Assembly: GCA_028283855.1 (NCBI GenBank)
Contig: JAPWJX010000005.1
Coordinates: 1-64,000, forward strand
Length of the DNA: 64,000 bases
From: Verrucomicrobium sp.
GTDB taxonomy: Bacteria > Verrucomicrobiota > Verrucomicrobiia > Methylacidiphilales > GAS474
Reading direction: 5' to 3'
Part shown: positions 17,805 through 25,780 of the stretch, in pieces
Numbering within the stretch: position 1 is the first letter of the stretch
Layout: the number at the start of each line of letters is the position of its first letter
The notes under the pieces: generated by a model
Database searches by the model: none
Seen by the model: the letters and a program-made list of their open reading frames with translations, nothing else
What the model was told of the DNA's origin: nothing
Translations under genes and position numbers: made by a program

Positions 17805-19052
17805 GTGCATTTCCAAACCGCCGTTTCCGCCGGGGGCTTGCCGGTCGTCGTCTCCGAGATGGGCGGCGTGGAGAGCGTCTGCCTGGGGCTTTGGTTCCCC
17901 GCCGGGAGCCGTTATGAACCCGCCCGCCTTTCCGGCGCGCTCCATTTCATCGAGCACCTCCTCTTCAAGGGGACCCGCCGCCGGAACGCGCGGCAGATCT
18001 CGGAGGCGGTGGAGGGCGTCGGCGGCTATCTCAACGCCTTCACCTCGGAAGAGATGAGCTGCTACCATGCGGCGGTCCCGGCCTCCGGCATGGAGCTGGC
18101 CTTCGACGTGCTGCTCGACATGGTGGACCATTCCCTCTTCTCCCCGGAGGAGGTGGAGCGGGAGCGCGGCGTGATCCTGGAAGAGATCAAGATGTATGAG
18201 GACCAGCCCTCCCAGGTCGTCCAGGACCGGCTCAACGCGCTTCTCTGGCCGGGGCAGGCCCTGGGGCGGCCCATCACCGGCACCCTGGCCTCCGTCTCCC
18301 GCCTGACCCGCGCGGAGCTATTAGCTTGCCACCGCCGCCACTACGATTCTTCCCGGATGGTCGTCACTGTGGCGGGGAAGACGACCGTCCCGGCAGTCCT
18401 CCGCCTGCTGGGCCGCCGGAAGGGGCGGAAGCTTTCCTTCCCCCGCGCCGTCCGTCCCGCCTACCGCCCCGCCGTCGACGCGGTGCAGAAGCCGGTGGAG
18501 CAGACCCACCTGGCCATCGGCTGGCCCGCCGTCTCCCGCCACGATCCGCGCCGTTACGCGCTGAAGCTTCTCTCCGTCCTGCTGGGGGAGAACATGAGCT
18601 CCCGCCTCTTCCAGCTGATCCGGGAGCGGCACGGCCTGGCGTACTCGATTTCCAGCCAGCTGACCCACCACCATGACACGGGTAGCTTCGTCGTCCTGGC
18701 CGGGGTGGAGAACGGCAAGGCCCTGGACGCCCTGCGGATGACGTTGAAGACCGTGGAGGCCGTCGCGCAAAAAGGCCCGGCCACGGCGGAGCTGCGCCGC
18801 GCGCAGGACTACGTCATCGGCCAGACCTACCTGGGCCTGGAGGGGAGCACCAACCAGATGATGTGGGCCGGGGAAGGGATGATGGGAAACGGCTCCGTCC
18901 TCCAACCGCGGGAGGCGGAAAAGCGCCTGCGCGCCGTCACGGCGGAGGCGGTCCGCGCCGTGGCCGCGCAGATTCTCAAGCCCGGCCGCGCCTCCATCGC
19001 CGCCGTCGGCCCGGCCGTCGACGGGGAGGCACTCCGGCCGTTCGTGCGATGA
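17805..19052 (+). CDS. M16-family zinc metallopeptidase (insulinase/processing peptidase type)
   Basis: This 415-residue single-unit M16 peptidase resembles the processing-peptidase and YmxG/PqqL-like group. The inverted zinc motif HxxEH is intact (His47, Glu50, His51 in LHFIEHLLFKGT), with the distal acidic ligand in VILEEIKMYED (Glu126 or 127). The inactive-looking C-terminal half shows the usual R/Y motif region (GLAYSISSQL). The start is a GTG; the ATG two bases upstream is out of frame. No signal peptide is evident, so a cytoplasmic location is likely. The stop overlaps the pabB start (ATGA). Confidence 0.9.
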   Translation: MHFQTAVSAGGLPVVVSEMGGVESVCLGLWFPAGSRYEPARLSGALHFIEHLLFKGTRRRNARQISEAVEGVGGYLNAFTSEEMSCYHAAVPASGMELAFDVLLDMVDHSLFSPEEVERERGVILEEIKMYEDQPSQVVQDRLNALLWPGQALGRPITGTLASVSRLTRAELLACHRRHYDSSRMVVTVAGKTTVPAVLRLLGRRKGRKLSFPRAVRPAYRPAVDAVQKPVEQTHLAIGWPAVSRHDPRRYALKLLSVLLGENMSSRLFQLIRERHGLAYSISSQLTHHHDTGSFVVLAGVENGKALDALRMTLKTVEAVAQKGPATAELRRAQDYVIGQTYLGLEGSTNQMMWAGEGMMGNGSVLQPREAEKRLRAVTAEAVRAVAAQILKPGRASIAAVGPAVDGEALRPFVR

Positions 19053-20218
19053 GTGCCGGCTCCGACTTCGCCTCCCTCAATTCCTGGAGCCATCCGGGCT
19101 GGCTCTACCAGGCGGCGGGAGCGGAGGAAATCGTCGCCGGAGGGCCGGGAGACTGGCCCCTGCTGCGGGAGGCTTTGGCCCGCCGCCATGTGCGGGTCGA
19201 CGCGCCCCACCCGCCTGGCGCGGCCATCGGCTTCTTCCGTTACGACGGGAGCTTCTGGTTCGGCTTCTATCCGGAGATCGCCGTCGTCCCCGCCGGGGAG
19301 CCGTCGCCCCTTTGGCGGGCCCAAGCGGCCCGCTGGGCCGATGCGCCGCCGGGCGGGGAGCCGTGGCAAAGCAACCTGACGCCGGAGGGCTTTGCCGCGC
19401 GCGTTGCCGCCGCGCAGGAGTGGATTGCCCGGGGTCATATCTACCAGGTCAACCTGGCCCAGCGCTTTGAAGTTCCCTTCGCGGGCAGCCCGGCGCGGCT
19501 CTTTGAACATCTCATGGCGCGCAGCCCCGCGCCCGGGGCCGCCTACCTGGACACCGGCGCGGAGCGGATCCTGAGCGCCTCCCCGGAGCTTTTCCTGCGC
19601 GTCGAGGGGCGCCGCGTGGTAACCCGTCCGATCAAGGGCACCCGCCCGCGCGACCGCGATCCGGTGCGCGACCAGCAGCTGGCCTATGAGCTGATGACCG
19701 ACCCGAAGGAGCAGGCCGAGCTGGTGATGATTACCGACCTGGAGCGGAACGACCTGGGCCGGATCTGCGAGGCTGGTTCCGTCACGGTGACGGAGCTGCT
19801 CAAGCTGGAGCGGTATCCGCAGGTCTTTCACTTGGTTTCGACGGTGGAAGGCCACCTGCGGGAGGAGGTCGATCCGGTGGAGGCCGTGGCCGCCTGCTTC
19901 CCCGGCGGCTCCATCACCGGCGCGCCGAAGCGGCGGGCCATGGAGATCATCGCGGAGCTGGAACCGGCCCCGCGCGGGCTTTTCACGGGGGCGATCGGCT
20001 ACTTCGGGTTCAACGGGGACTGCGCCTTTTCCATCGCCATTCGGACGATGGTCCATGAGGCGGGAAAGCTCCACTTCCACGTCGGCAGCGGCGTCACCGC
20101 GGGGTCCGATCCGTTAAGGGAATACGAGGAGACGCTGCACAAGGCCCGGGGCCTGCAATTGGCGCTGGAGGCTTACCGGGCCGCGTCGCGGTCCGTGCCC
20201 AGCGTCAGCGGCTCGTGA
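19049..20218 (+). CDS. pabB: Aminodeoxychorismate synthase component I (PabB)
   Basis: PabB converts chorismate and ammonia (from PabA) to 4-amino-4-deoxychorismate for folate synthesis. The ATG at 19049, coupled to the M16 stop, gives 389 residues. The chorismate-binding core is clear: YQVNLAQRFE, ASPELFLR, PIKGTRPR, ELVMITDLERNDLGR, and FPGGSITGAPKRRAMEII. The lysine in PIKGT distinguishes PabB from anthranilate synthase TrpE, which has Ala there. The N-terminal tryptophan-binding-like domain is shorter than usual. No pabA or pabC is adjacent. The 3' end overlaps the convergent flavodoxin gene by 46 bp. Confidence 0.92.
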   Translation: MSAGSDFASLNSWSHPGWLYQAAGAEEIVAGGPGDWPLLREALARRHVRVDAPHPPGAAIGFFRYDGSFWFGFYPEIAVVPAGEPSPLWRAQAARWADAPPGGEPWQSNLTPEGFAARVAAAQEWIARGHIYQVNLAQRFEVPFAGSPARLFEHLMARSPAPGAAYLDTGAERILSASPELFLRVEGRRVVTRPIKGTRPRDRDPVRDQQLAYELMTDPKEQAELVMITDLERNDLGRICEAGSVTVTELLKLERYPQVFHLVSTVEGHLREEVDPVEAVAACFPGGSITGAPKRRAMEIIAELEPAPRGLFTGAIGYFGFNGDCAFSIAIRTMVHEAGKLHFHVGSGVTAGSDPLREYEETLHKARGLQLALEAYRAASRSVPSVSGS

Positions 20219-20733
20219 GCGGGGCCCGGCTGCCGGGTGATTCCGGCGAAGAGGCCCTTTAGCTCCTCAAAACGGGAGCGGGGAGGCTGGAAGAACGCGG
20301 GGAGGCGGTCCAGCCACTTGGCCAGGCCCTTTTCAAAGTGGCGGTCGCACTCGACGCGGGAACCCATCGGCGTGGCGCCGAGTTCCTGGAGCCTGGCGTC
20401 CAAGTCGCGGCCGAACTGGCAGAATTTCGGGAACCGGGTGTCCCCCAGCGCCAGCACCGCGTAGCGGACGCCTTCCAGGGATCCGGGCTCCATGTCGCGC
20501 AGGGCGCGCCACAGGGGCATCGCTCCGGAGGGCGGCTCTCCGCGGCCCCAGGTGCTGGTGACAAAGAGGACTTCCTTTTCCTGCGGCAGGGAGGCGGGGT
20601 CGTAGGCGCGCATTTCCGCCAGGTGCGGCTCCAGGTCCAGGCCCAGTTCCCGGGCCTTGGCGGCGGTCGCCTCCGCGCACTGGGCGGAATGGCCCGTGTT
20701 GGAAGCGTAGAGGATCGGGACGGCCCGGCTCAC
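20173..20733 (-). CDS. Flavodoxin-domain protein (CysJ/diflavin-reductase type FMN domain)
   Basis: This is a stand-alone FMN-binding electron-transfer protein of about 186 residues. The phosphate loop YASNTGHSAQ, the 50s loop TSTWGRGEPP and the 90s loop LALGDTRFPKFCQFGRDLD correspond to the three FMN contacts of the flavodoxin-like domain in sulfite/cytochrome P450 reductases. No NADPH domain is attached. The GTG at 20731-20733 forms a GTGA overlap with a small upstream ORF and is preferred over a TTG at 20769. The partner is unknown; nothing for sulfur assimilation lies nearby. Confidence 0.85.
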   Translation of the reverse strand: MSRAVPILYASNTGHSAQCAEATAAKARELGLDLEPHLAEMRAYDPASLPQEKEVLFVTSTWGRGEPPSGAMPLWRALRDMEPGSLEGVRYAVLALGDTRFPKFCQFGRDLDARLQELGATPMGSRVECDRHFEKGLAKWLDRLPAFFQPPRSRFEELKGLFAGITRQPGPAHEPLTLGTDRDAAR

Positions 20734-20867
20734 TTTGCCTTTTGCGCGGCCATCTTTTCCGGCACGCAAAGGGGAGCGCGGCGGAATTGGAAGGCGTTGT
20801 CGGGGGACTCTACCCGCTCCGAGGGCTTGGGGAAACGGGGGAGGGGCATTGGACGGGGGGTGCTCAT
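20730..20867 (-). CDS. Small ORF (45 aa) coupled to the flavodoxin gene
   Basis: This reading frame of 46 codons starts at ATG 20865-20867 and ends in a TGA that overlaps the GTG of the flavodoxin gene (GTGA). The predicted product begins MSTPRPMPLPRFPKP and continues with SPDNAFQFRRAPLCVPEKMAAQ, ending in a Lys/Ala tail. It has a single Cys (residue 34) and no membrane segment. I do not recognise a family. The coupling and the natural-looking composition support it as real; the weak ribosome site argues against. Confidence 0.4.
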   Translation of the reverse strand: MSTPRPMPLPRFPKPSERVESPDNAFQFRRAPLCVPEKMAAQKAK

Positions 20868-20937
20868 GAGGAAACGAAGGTTGAGGAATTTGCCGGAAAC
20901 GGCGCGGGGCGGCTTCCTTCGCGTTGCGGCGGGCTTG

Positions 20938-21663
20938 CTAAGGATTGCGGACCTGGTCCCGGAAGGGTTTCGGCGTGGGGGATTGCGCCGGGGCGCGGCG
21001 GAAGTCGCCCGCGATCTCCGGGCGGGGTTCCGATGGCAGGCCGAATAGGCGGCCCATCTCCGCTTCGAAGTTGCGGCTAAAGCGGTCGGCGTCCGGCTCC
21101 AGGGACGCGGTGGTGCGCTCCTCCGGCAGGATACTGCCTAGAAGGGCGCGGGGGGAGGCTTTGGCGCCCCGGGCTTTTTCAAAGGTTTCCAGCAGGGGGG
21201 AGCCGGCCTCCTTCAGGCGCCGGGCGGCGTCCTGCTCGGCGCCGGGGCCGCAGGACAGGGCCTCCATGGTCCGGCGGGCGGTCAGGTATTCCATCTCCCG
21301 CTCCCCGCGGCGGCTGGGGGAGGGAGGATTGGCGGCCATTTCCAGAAAGCGGATCTGCTCCGCCTCCGATCCGCCGTGCCGCTTTAAGGCGGCGGCGAAG
21401 TGGGCGGGCGTCGTGTTGTAGACCTTGCGCAGGTAGGCGGCGCCCTCCAGGCCGGAGGTCATGCGGTCCGCCAGGAGGGTGCCGAGGGCGGCCTCGTAAC
21501 GCTGCGCCGGGATGTCATCCGCCACGCCGCGGAGGAGGGAAAGGGTTTCGACCTGCCGGGCGGCGTCCGCGTAGCGCGCGCGATCGGCGGCCAGCCAGCG
21601 GGGGGCCCAGCCATCGAGCTTTTCTTCGCGGAGGCGGCCCCAGACTTCCAAGGAGGGATTCAT
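20938..21663 (-). CDS. Hypothetical protein
   Basis: This 241-residue, Arg/Ala/Glu-rich, mostly helical protein has no signal peptide, membrane segment or motif I can name. Segments such as YEAALGTLLADRM and AAYLRKVYNTTPAHF suggest amphipathic helices. The C-terminal 60 residues are Pro-rich and probably disordered. It is on the minus strand upstream of the 45-aa ORF and flavodoxin genes and divergent from hprK. The 70-nt gap to the small ORF holds nothing obvious, so the three may form one unit. Codon use matches its neighbours. No function is proposed. Confidence 0.6.
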   Translation of the reverse strand: MNPSLEVWGRLREEKLDGWAPRWLAADRARYADAARQVETLSLLRGVADDIPAQRYEAALGTLLADRMTSGLEGAAYLRKVYNTTPAHFAAALKRHGGSEAEQIRFLEMAANPPSPSRRGEREMEYLTARRTMEALSCGPGAEQDAARRLKEAGSPLLETFEKARGAKASPRALLGSILPEERTTASLEPDADRFSRNFEAEMGRLFGLPSEPRPEIAGDFRRAPAQSPTPKPFRDQVRNP

Positions 21664-21741
21664 GAAGGGGTCGACTGTGCCGGGGAAACGGGGAGGGGGC
21701 TTCCTCCCGCTTGTCGCCGGGGTTGTCCCGGATTGTCGCCA

Positions 21742-21770
21742 TTGCCATTTTGGGCGGCGTTTCCTATAAC
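21742..21770 (+). promoter_or_regulatory. Candidate promoter of the hprK gene
   Basis: A -35 box TTGCCA (21742-21747) and a -10 box TATAAC (21765-21770) are separated by 17 bp. The predicted start of transcription (about 21777) coincides with the first ATG of the HprK-like gene, so the transcript may be leaderless, or translation may begin at a later ATG (21783 or 21816). Confidence 0.5.
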
Positions 21771-21776
21771 CCGGGC

Positions 21777-22757
21777 ATGCCGATGAGCGTGCCGATCCGG
21801 ACGGAGGCGAAGACCATGATCCCGAAGGTCACCGTCGGGCAGTTCTACACCCAGCACGCCGACGCGCTGCAGCTCAAGCTGCTGGCCGGCGCCAGCGGCC
21901 TGCACCGCTACATCCGGGAAGGCTCCGTCAACCGCCCGGGCCTGGGCCTGGCGGGCTATTACAAATACTTCGCCTGGCAGCGCATCCAGATCATCGGCAG
22001 CAGCGAGATGGCCTACCTCCGCGCCCTTTCCCTGGAAAAGAGCCGCCAACGCCTCCGCGCCCTCTTCCGCCAAAAGATCCCCTGCATGATCCTGGCCCGG
22101 AACATCAAGCCGCCCAAGGTCATCCTGGAAGAGGCGGAAGCCAGCCGCATCGCCGTCTTCCAATCCCCGCTGACCACCATGCGGCTGGTCAACGCCACCA
22201 CCATCTGCCTGGAAATCGACTTTGCCCCCCAGGCAACGGAGCACGGCAGCATGGTCGATATCCAGGGGATCGGCATCATGGTCCGGGGCAAGAGCGGCAT
22301 CGGCAAGAGCGAGTGCGTCCTCTCCCTCCTGGACCGGGGCCACAGCCTGGTGGCGGACGACATCACCAAGATCCGCTGCCTGGAAGGCCGGGAACTCATC
22401 GGCACCTCGGCCGAAATCACCCGTTTCCACATGGAAGTGCGTGGAATCGGCATCATCAACGTCGCCAATCTCTTTGGCGTAAAGGGCATTCGCCTCGAAA
22501 AACGGCTCGATTTGGTGGTCACCCTCGTCGAGTGGACCCCCGACCTGGAGGTCGACCGCATCGGCCTGGATCAGGAATATTACGAAATCTTGCAAATAAA
22601 GGTACCGCATGTAACTATTCCGGTACGGCCAGGGCGTGACCTGGCCACCTTGGTGGAGGTCGCTGCGTTCGACCAGAAACTCAAGGGAATGGGGCAGAAT
22701 TCTGCCCTGGAATTTAACGAGCGGTTGCTCGCGTTGATGCGAAACCGCGAAAAGTAG
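21777..22757 (+). CDS. hprK: HPr kinase/phosphorylase
   Basis: HprK phosphorylates the regulatory Ser of HPr using ATP and also dephosphorylates it, linking carbon state to regulation. The protein is about 326 residues. It has the N-terminal MurF-like domain, the catalytic segment HGSMVDIQGIGIMV, the P-loop GKSGIGKSE (about 171-179), the VADD metal motif, and the HprK/P signature EVRGIGIINVANLFGV. ATGs at 21777, 21783 and 21816 are all possible starts. It directly precedes HPr and enzyme I genes, and HPr keeps the target Ser, so the pair is consistent. Confidence 0.93.
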   Translation: MPMSVPIRTEAKTMIPKVTVGQFYTQHADALQLKLLAGASGLHRYIREGSVNRPGLGLAGYYKYFAWQRIQIIGSSEMAYLRALSLEKSRQRLRALFRQKIPCMILARNIKPPKVILEEAEASRIAVFQSPLTTMRLVNATTICLEIDFAPQATEHGSMVDIQGIGIMVRGKSGIGKSECVLSLLDRGHSLVADDITKIRCLEGRELIGTSAEITRFHMEVRGIGIINVANLFGVKGIRLEKRLDLVVTLVEWTPDLEVDRIGLDQEYYEILQIKVPHVTIPVRPGRDLATLVEVAAFDQKLKGMGQNSALEFNERLLALMRNREK

Positions 22758-22787
22758 AGTAAGTTTTTACGAGAGAAGGATTTTGAA

Positions 22788-23090
22788 ATGAGCGGCGCGG
22801 CGGCAAAAAAGGGCGAGGAGGCGAAGATGACCAAGGAGGTCGTCATCCTGAACAAACTCGGGATGCACGCCCGGCCCGCGGCCATGTTCGTCCGCGTCGC
22901 CAACCGGTTCCAGGCCGATCTCACCGTCGAAAAAGACGGCGAGGAAGTCAACGGCAAGAGCATCATGGGCCTCATGCTCCTGGCTGCCGGCTGCGGTTCC
23001 CGCCTCAAGCTCACCGCCGTCGGCGGGGACGCGGCGGCGCTCCTCAAGGAAATTGAGGAAATCATTTCTCGGAAGTTCGACGAGGAATAA
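22788..23090 (+). CDS. ptsH: Phosphocarrier protein HPr
   Basis: HPr accepts phosphate from enzyme I on His and is phosphorylated by HprK on Ser. Both sites are visible: the His motif LGMHARPA (His27) and the Ser motif VNGKSIMGLM (Ser58). The first ATG (22788) has an AGAAGGA site 8 nt upstream and adds a short Lys/Glu-rich N-terminus. A second ATG at 22827, also with a GAGGAGG site, gives the classical length, with the His at 14. It lies 30 nt after hprK and 15 nt before ptsI. Confidence 0.94.
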   Translation: MSGAAAKKGEEAKMTKEVVILNKLGMHARPAAMFVRVANRFQADLTVEKDGEEVNGKSIMGLMLLAAGCGSRLKLTAVGGDAAALLKEIEEIISRKFDEE

Positions 23091-23105
23091 CGGGACGCAT
23101 CGCGG

Positions 23106-24917
23106 ATGGTAAACCACTCGGCTCCTCCGGAGTCCGCCCCGCATAGTCCCGATCCCGTCTCCCGCCTGACCGCCGAGACCCGGTTCCAGGCTCTCCCCGC
23201 CTCTCCCGGCGTCGCCACCGGTCCCGTCCTCATCCTGCGGCAGGACCGCCCCACCATCCGCCGCCGCACCATCACCGCGGACAAGGTCCCGGCCGAAATC
23301 GCCCGCTTGGAAGAGGCCCTCCTCCGCACCCGCCAGCACATCCTGGAGGCCAAGGAACGGCTGGCCAGCGCCGTGGGAGAGAAGGACGCCGCCATCTTCG
23401 ACGCCCACCTCCTGGTCGTGGAGGATCCCACCATTCTCCACGCGGTCAAAGTCCAGCTGAGCGAGCGGCTCCTGGCCGTCGACACCATCTACCAGGACAT
23501 CACGCAGAGCCTGGCCCAGCAGATGCGCGAGCTGGGCGACGCTTACCTGCGCGAGCGCTCCAGCGACATCCATGACGTGGCCCGCCGCGTCCTACAGCAC
23601 CTGCGCGGCCTGGAGGACGAGCACGTCGACATCACCCACCCCAGCATCGTCGTCGCCGATTCCCTGAGCCTGCCGGACCTGGTCTCCATCGACCGCGGCT
23701 CCCTCCTGGGCTTCGCCACGCGGCAGGGGAGCAGCACCTCCCACGCGGCGATCATCGCCCGCTCCCTGAACATCCCGGCCATCGTCGGCCTGGAAGGGGC
23801 CCTCGACCGGCTGGAAAGCGGGATGGAAGCCATCATCGACGGCGTCTCCGGCCTCCTCATCGCCTTGCCCGGGGAAGAGACGAAGAAGGAATACGGCCAG
23901 CTGGAGCGCCAGCGAGACCTCGTCGAGGAGCAGCTGGGCGCCATCCGCGACACCCTGGCCCGCACGACCGACGACCGCCGCGTCATCGTCTCCGCCAACG
24001 TCGAGCTGCCGGAGGACTTCCCCCTGGTCACGGAAAACGGCGCGGAAGGCGTCGGCCTTTACCGCACCGAGTTCCTCTTCCTGAACCGGAACGATTTCCC
24101 GAGCGAGGAGGAGCAATACCAGGTCTACCGCCAGATCGCGCAGACGGTGAAGCCCCACTCCATCATCATCCGCACCCTCGACGCGGGCGGGGACAAAGTG
24201 GCGGCCCTTCTTTCCGGCGAGCAGCCGGAGATGAACCCCTTCCTGGGCTGCCGGGGCATCCGCCTCTGCCTGGAACAGCCGGAAGTCTTCCGCACCCAGT
24301 TGCGCGCCATCTGCCGGGCCAGCGCGGAGGGCAACGTGCGCGTCATGTTCCCCATGATCAGCGACGCCTCCGAGCTGCTCCAGTGCAAGGCCCTCCTGGC
24401 CGGAGTGCAGGCGGAACTCCGGGCGGAGGGCGTGCCCCTGCCGGAGAAAATGGAAGTCGGCATGATGATCGAGGTGCCCTCCGCCGCCCTTACCGCCGAC
24501 ATCCTGGCCCAGCACGTCGACTTCTTCTCCATCGGCACCAACGACCTGGTCCAATACACCATGGCCGTCGACCGGCTCAACGAGCGCGTCGCCAACCTCT
24601 ACCAGACCTGCCACCCCTCCGTGCTCCGCCTCATCGCGCGCGTCGTGGAGGCCGGCCACCAGAACGGCATCTGGGTCGGCATCTGCGGGGAAATGGCCAA
24701 CGACGTCCTCCTCATGCCGCTTTTCCTGGGCCTGGGCATCGACGAGCTGAGCATGGGCTCCGTCTTCGTCCCGCGCGTGAAGAAGGCGCTGCAAAGCCTC
24801 TCCTACCGGCAGAGCGTCGCCATGACGCACGAGCTTCTCAAGCACACCAGCCATGAGGAAATCCGCCGGGAATTGGGCGAATTCGCCCGCAAGACCTATC
24901 CCGAGCTGCTGCTCTAA
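23106..24917 (+). CDS. ptsI: Phosphoenolpyruvate--protein phosphotransferase (PTS enzyme I)
   Basis: Enzyme I transfers phosphate from phosphoenolpyruvate to HPr. The 603-residue protein has the N-terminal HPr-binding domain, the active-site segment GSSTSHAAIIARS with His213, the PEP-binding barrel (VGLYRTEFLFL, VRVMFPMISDASEL) and GTNDLVQYTMAVDR. No N-terminal GAF domain is present, so it is not the nitrogen-type PtsP. A 25-residue N-terminal extension precedes the usual start of the fold. It completes an hprK-ptsH-ptsI set. No enzyme II gene is in the window. Confidence 0.95.
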   Translation: MVNHSAPPESAPHSPDPVSRLTAETRFQALPASPGVATGPVLILRQDRPTIRRRTITADKVPAEIARLEEALLRTRQHILEAKERLASAVGEKDAAIFDAHLLVVEDPTILHAVKVQLSERLLAVDTIYQDITQSLAQQMRELGDAYLRERSSDIHDVARRVLQHLRGLEDEHVDITHPSIVVADSLSLPDLVSIDRGSLLGFATRQGSSTSHAAIIARSLNIPAIVGLEGALDRLESGMEAIIDGVSGLLIALPGEETKKEYGQLERQRDLVEEQLGAIRDTLARTTDDRRVIVSANVELPEDFPLVTENGAEGVGLYRTEFLFLNRNDFPSEEEQYQVYRQIAQTVKPHSIIIRTLDAGGDKVAALLSGEQPEMNPFLGCRGIRLCLEQPEVFRTQLRAICRASAEGNVRVMFPMISDASELLQCKALLAGVQAELRAEGVPLPEKMEVGMMIEVPSAALTADILAQHVDFFSIGTNDLVQYTMAVDRLNERVANLYQTCHPSVLRLIARVVEAGHQNGIWVGICGEMANDVLLMPLFLGLGIDELSMGSVFVPRVKKALQSLSYRQSVAMTHELLKHTSHEEIRRELGEFARKTYPELLL

Positions 24918-24961
24918 AAAAACCGCTCAGGTTCCCGGGGGAGGGGCCGATAAGAAGAAGT

Positions 24962-25243
24962 ATGAGCGGCGGTCCCGAGAGTTTTTCCTACCACTTTTCC
25001 CGCAATCTGGCCGAGCAGGCCCTCGCCGAAACCAAGCCGGAGCCCCTTCCCGAGGCCGGTTTCGTCACCAACGTTTTTCAGCTGAACCTCCATGAGGCGA
25101 CCGCATCCTCCCTAAAGCGGGCGCCGAAGCGGGCGGCCGGCTACTGGGCCCAAACCCAGAGCGAAGCTTACACCCGCAATCTTCCCGCCGCCGCCCCTGA
25201 AACGCCCACCCCCTCGCAGACCACCTTCAATCGGGCGTTTTAG
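24962..25243 (+). CDS. Small hypothetical protein with FQLNL motif
   Basis: This 93-residue protein of unknown family is rich in Ala, Pro and Thr and probably partly disordered. It has no signal peptide or membrane helix. It contains the string VFQLNLHEA near residues 38-46, and a similar IFQLNLLDS occurs in the next small gene. The ATG is 45 nt after ptsI with a GAAGAAG ribosome site. Possible co-transcription with ptsI is inferred from spacing only. Confidence 0.5.
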   Translation: MSGGPESFSYHFSRNLAEQALAETKPEPLPEAGFVTNVFQLNLHEATASSLKRAPKRAAGYWAQTQSEAYTRNLPAAAPETPTPSQTTFNRAF

Positions 25244-25331
25244 TTCTTTTATTTCATTGGGCCGCAACGCTTTGGGGAAATCCTAAATTTTCCCCCTCAA
25301 GTTTCCACCTGATCGTGCCGATTAAATCGGT

Positions 25332-25778
25332 ATGAGCAGTCTCTCTCCCGTCACGCCCACCGGCCTGCTGACGAGCGCGAAGTACGACTCGCTTAGCAAA
25401 GCCCAGCAGCTGGCCGCCGACATCGCGCAGAAGCAAATCGACACGAAAACCAGCCTCATCAGCTCCTTGGATGGGAGCGGAGGGCAGGGGCTTCTCAATT
25501 CGATCGGCGTGAGCGGCTCGGACCAGACGGCCTCCAGCGTGAGCGCCAACGCCATCCTGAGCGGCTTGGCCGACCAGGACAGCGACGCGCTCCCGACCAG
25601 CATCTTCCAGCTCAATCTTCTCGACTCCCTGACGCGGGCCCAGGCCGGCGCCAACAACAGCGCGACGAAGACGAGCGACAAGGGCGTCGACGCCGTCGTC
25701 GCGGCCTCCCTCCAGACCTACAGCCACGATCTGACGTCGCCCGTCGAAAAGGGCAACTCGATCAACGTGGCGGCCTAG
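25332..25778 (+). CDS. Hypothetical Ser/Ala/Asp-rich protein with FQLNL motif
   Basis: This 148-residue protein of low complexity (Ser, Ala, Thr, Asp, Gln) begins MSSLSPVTPTGLLTSAKYDS. It shows IFQLNLLDSLTRAQAGANN near residues 97-115. It has no Cys, membrane segment or recognised domain. Composition and the absence of a signal peptide recall proteins exported by non-Sec routes or flagellar-like structural proteins, but nothing proves this. The shared FQLNL motif links it to the preceding small gene. It ends 2 nt before the convergent metallophosphoesterase gene; an inverted repeat (25769-25774/25785-25790) spans the junction. Confidence 0.55.
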   Translation: MSSLSPVTPTGLLTSAKYDSLSKAQQLAADIAQKQIDTKTSLISSLDGSGGQGLLNSIGVSGSDQTASSVSANAILSGLADQDSDALPTSIFQLNLLDSLTRAQAGANNSATKTSDKGVDAVVAASLQTYSHDLTSPVEKGNSINVAA

Positions 25779-25780
25779 GT

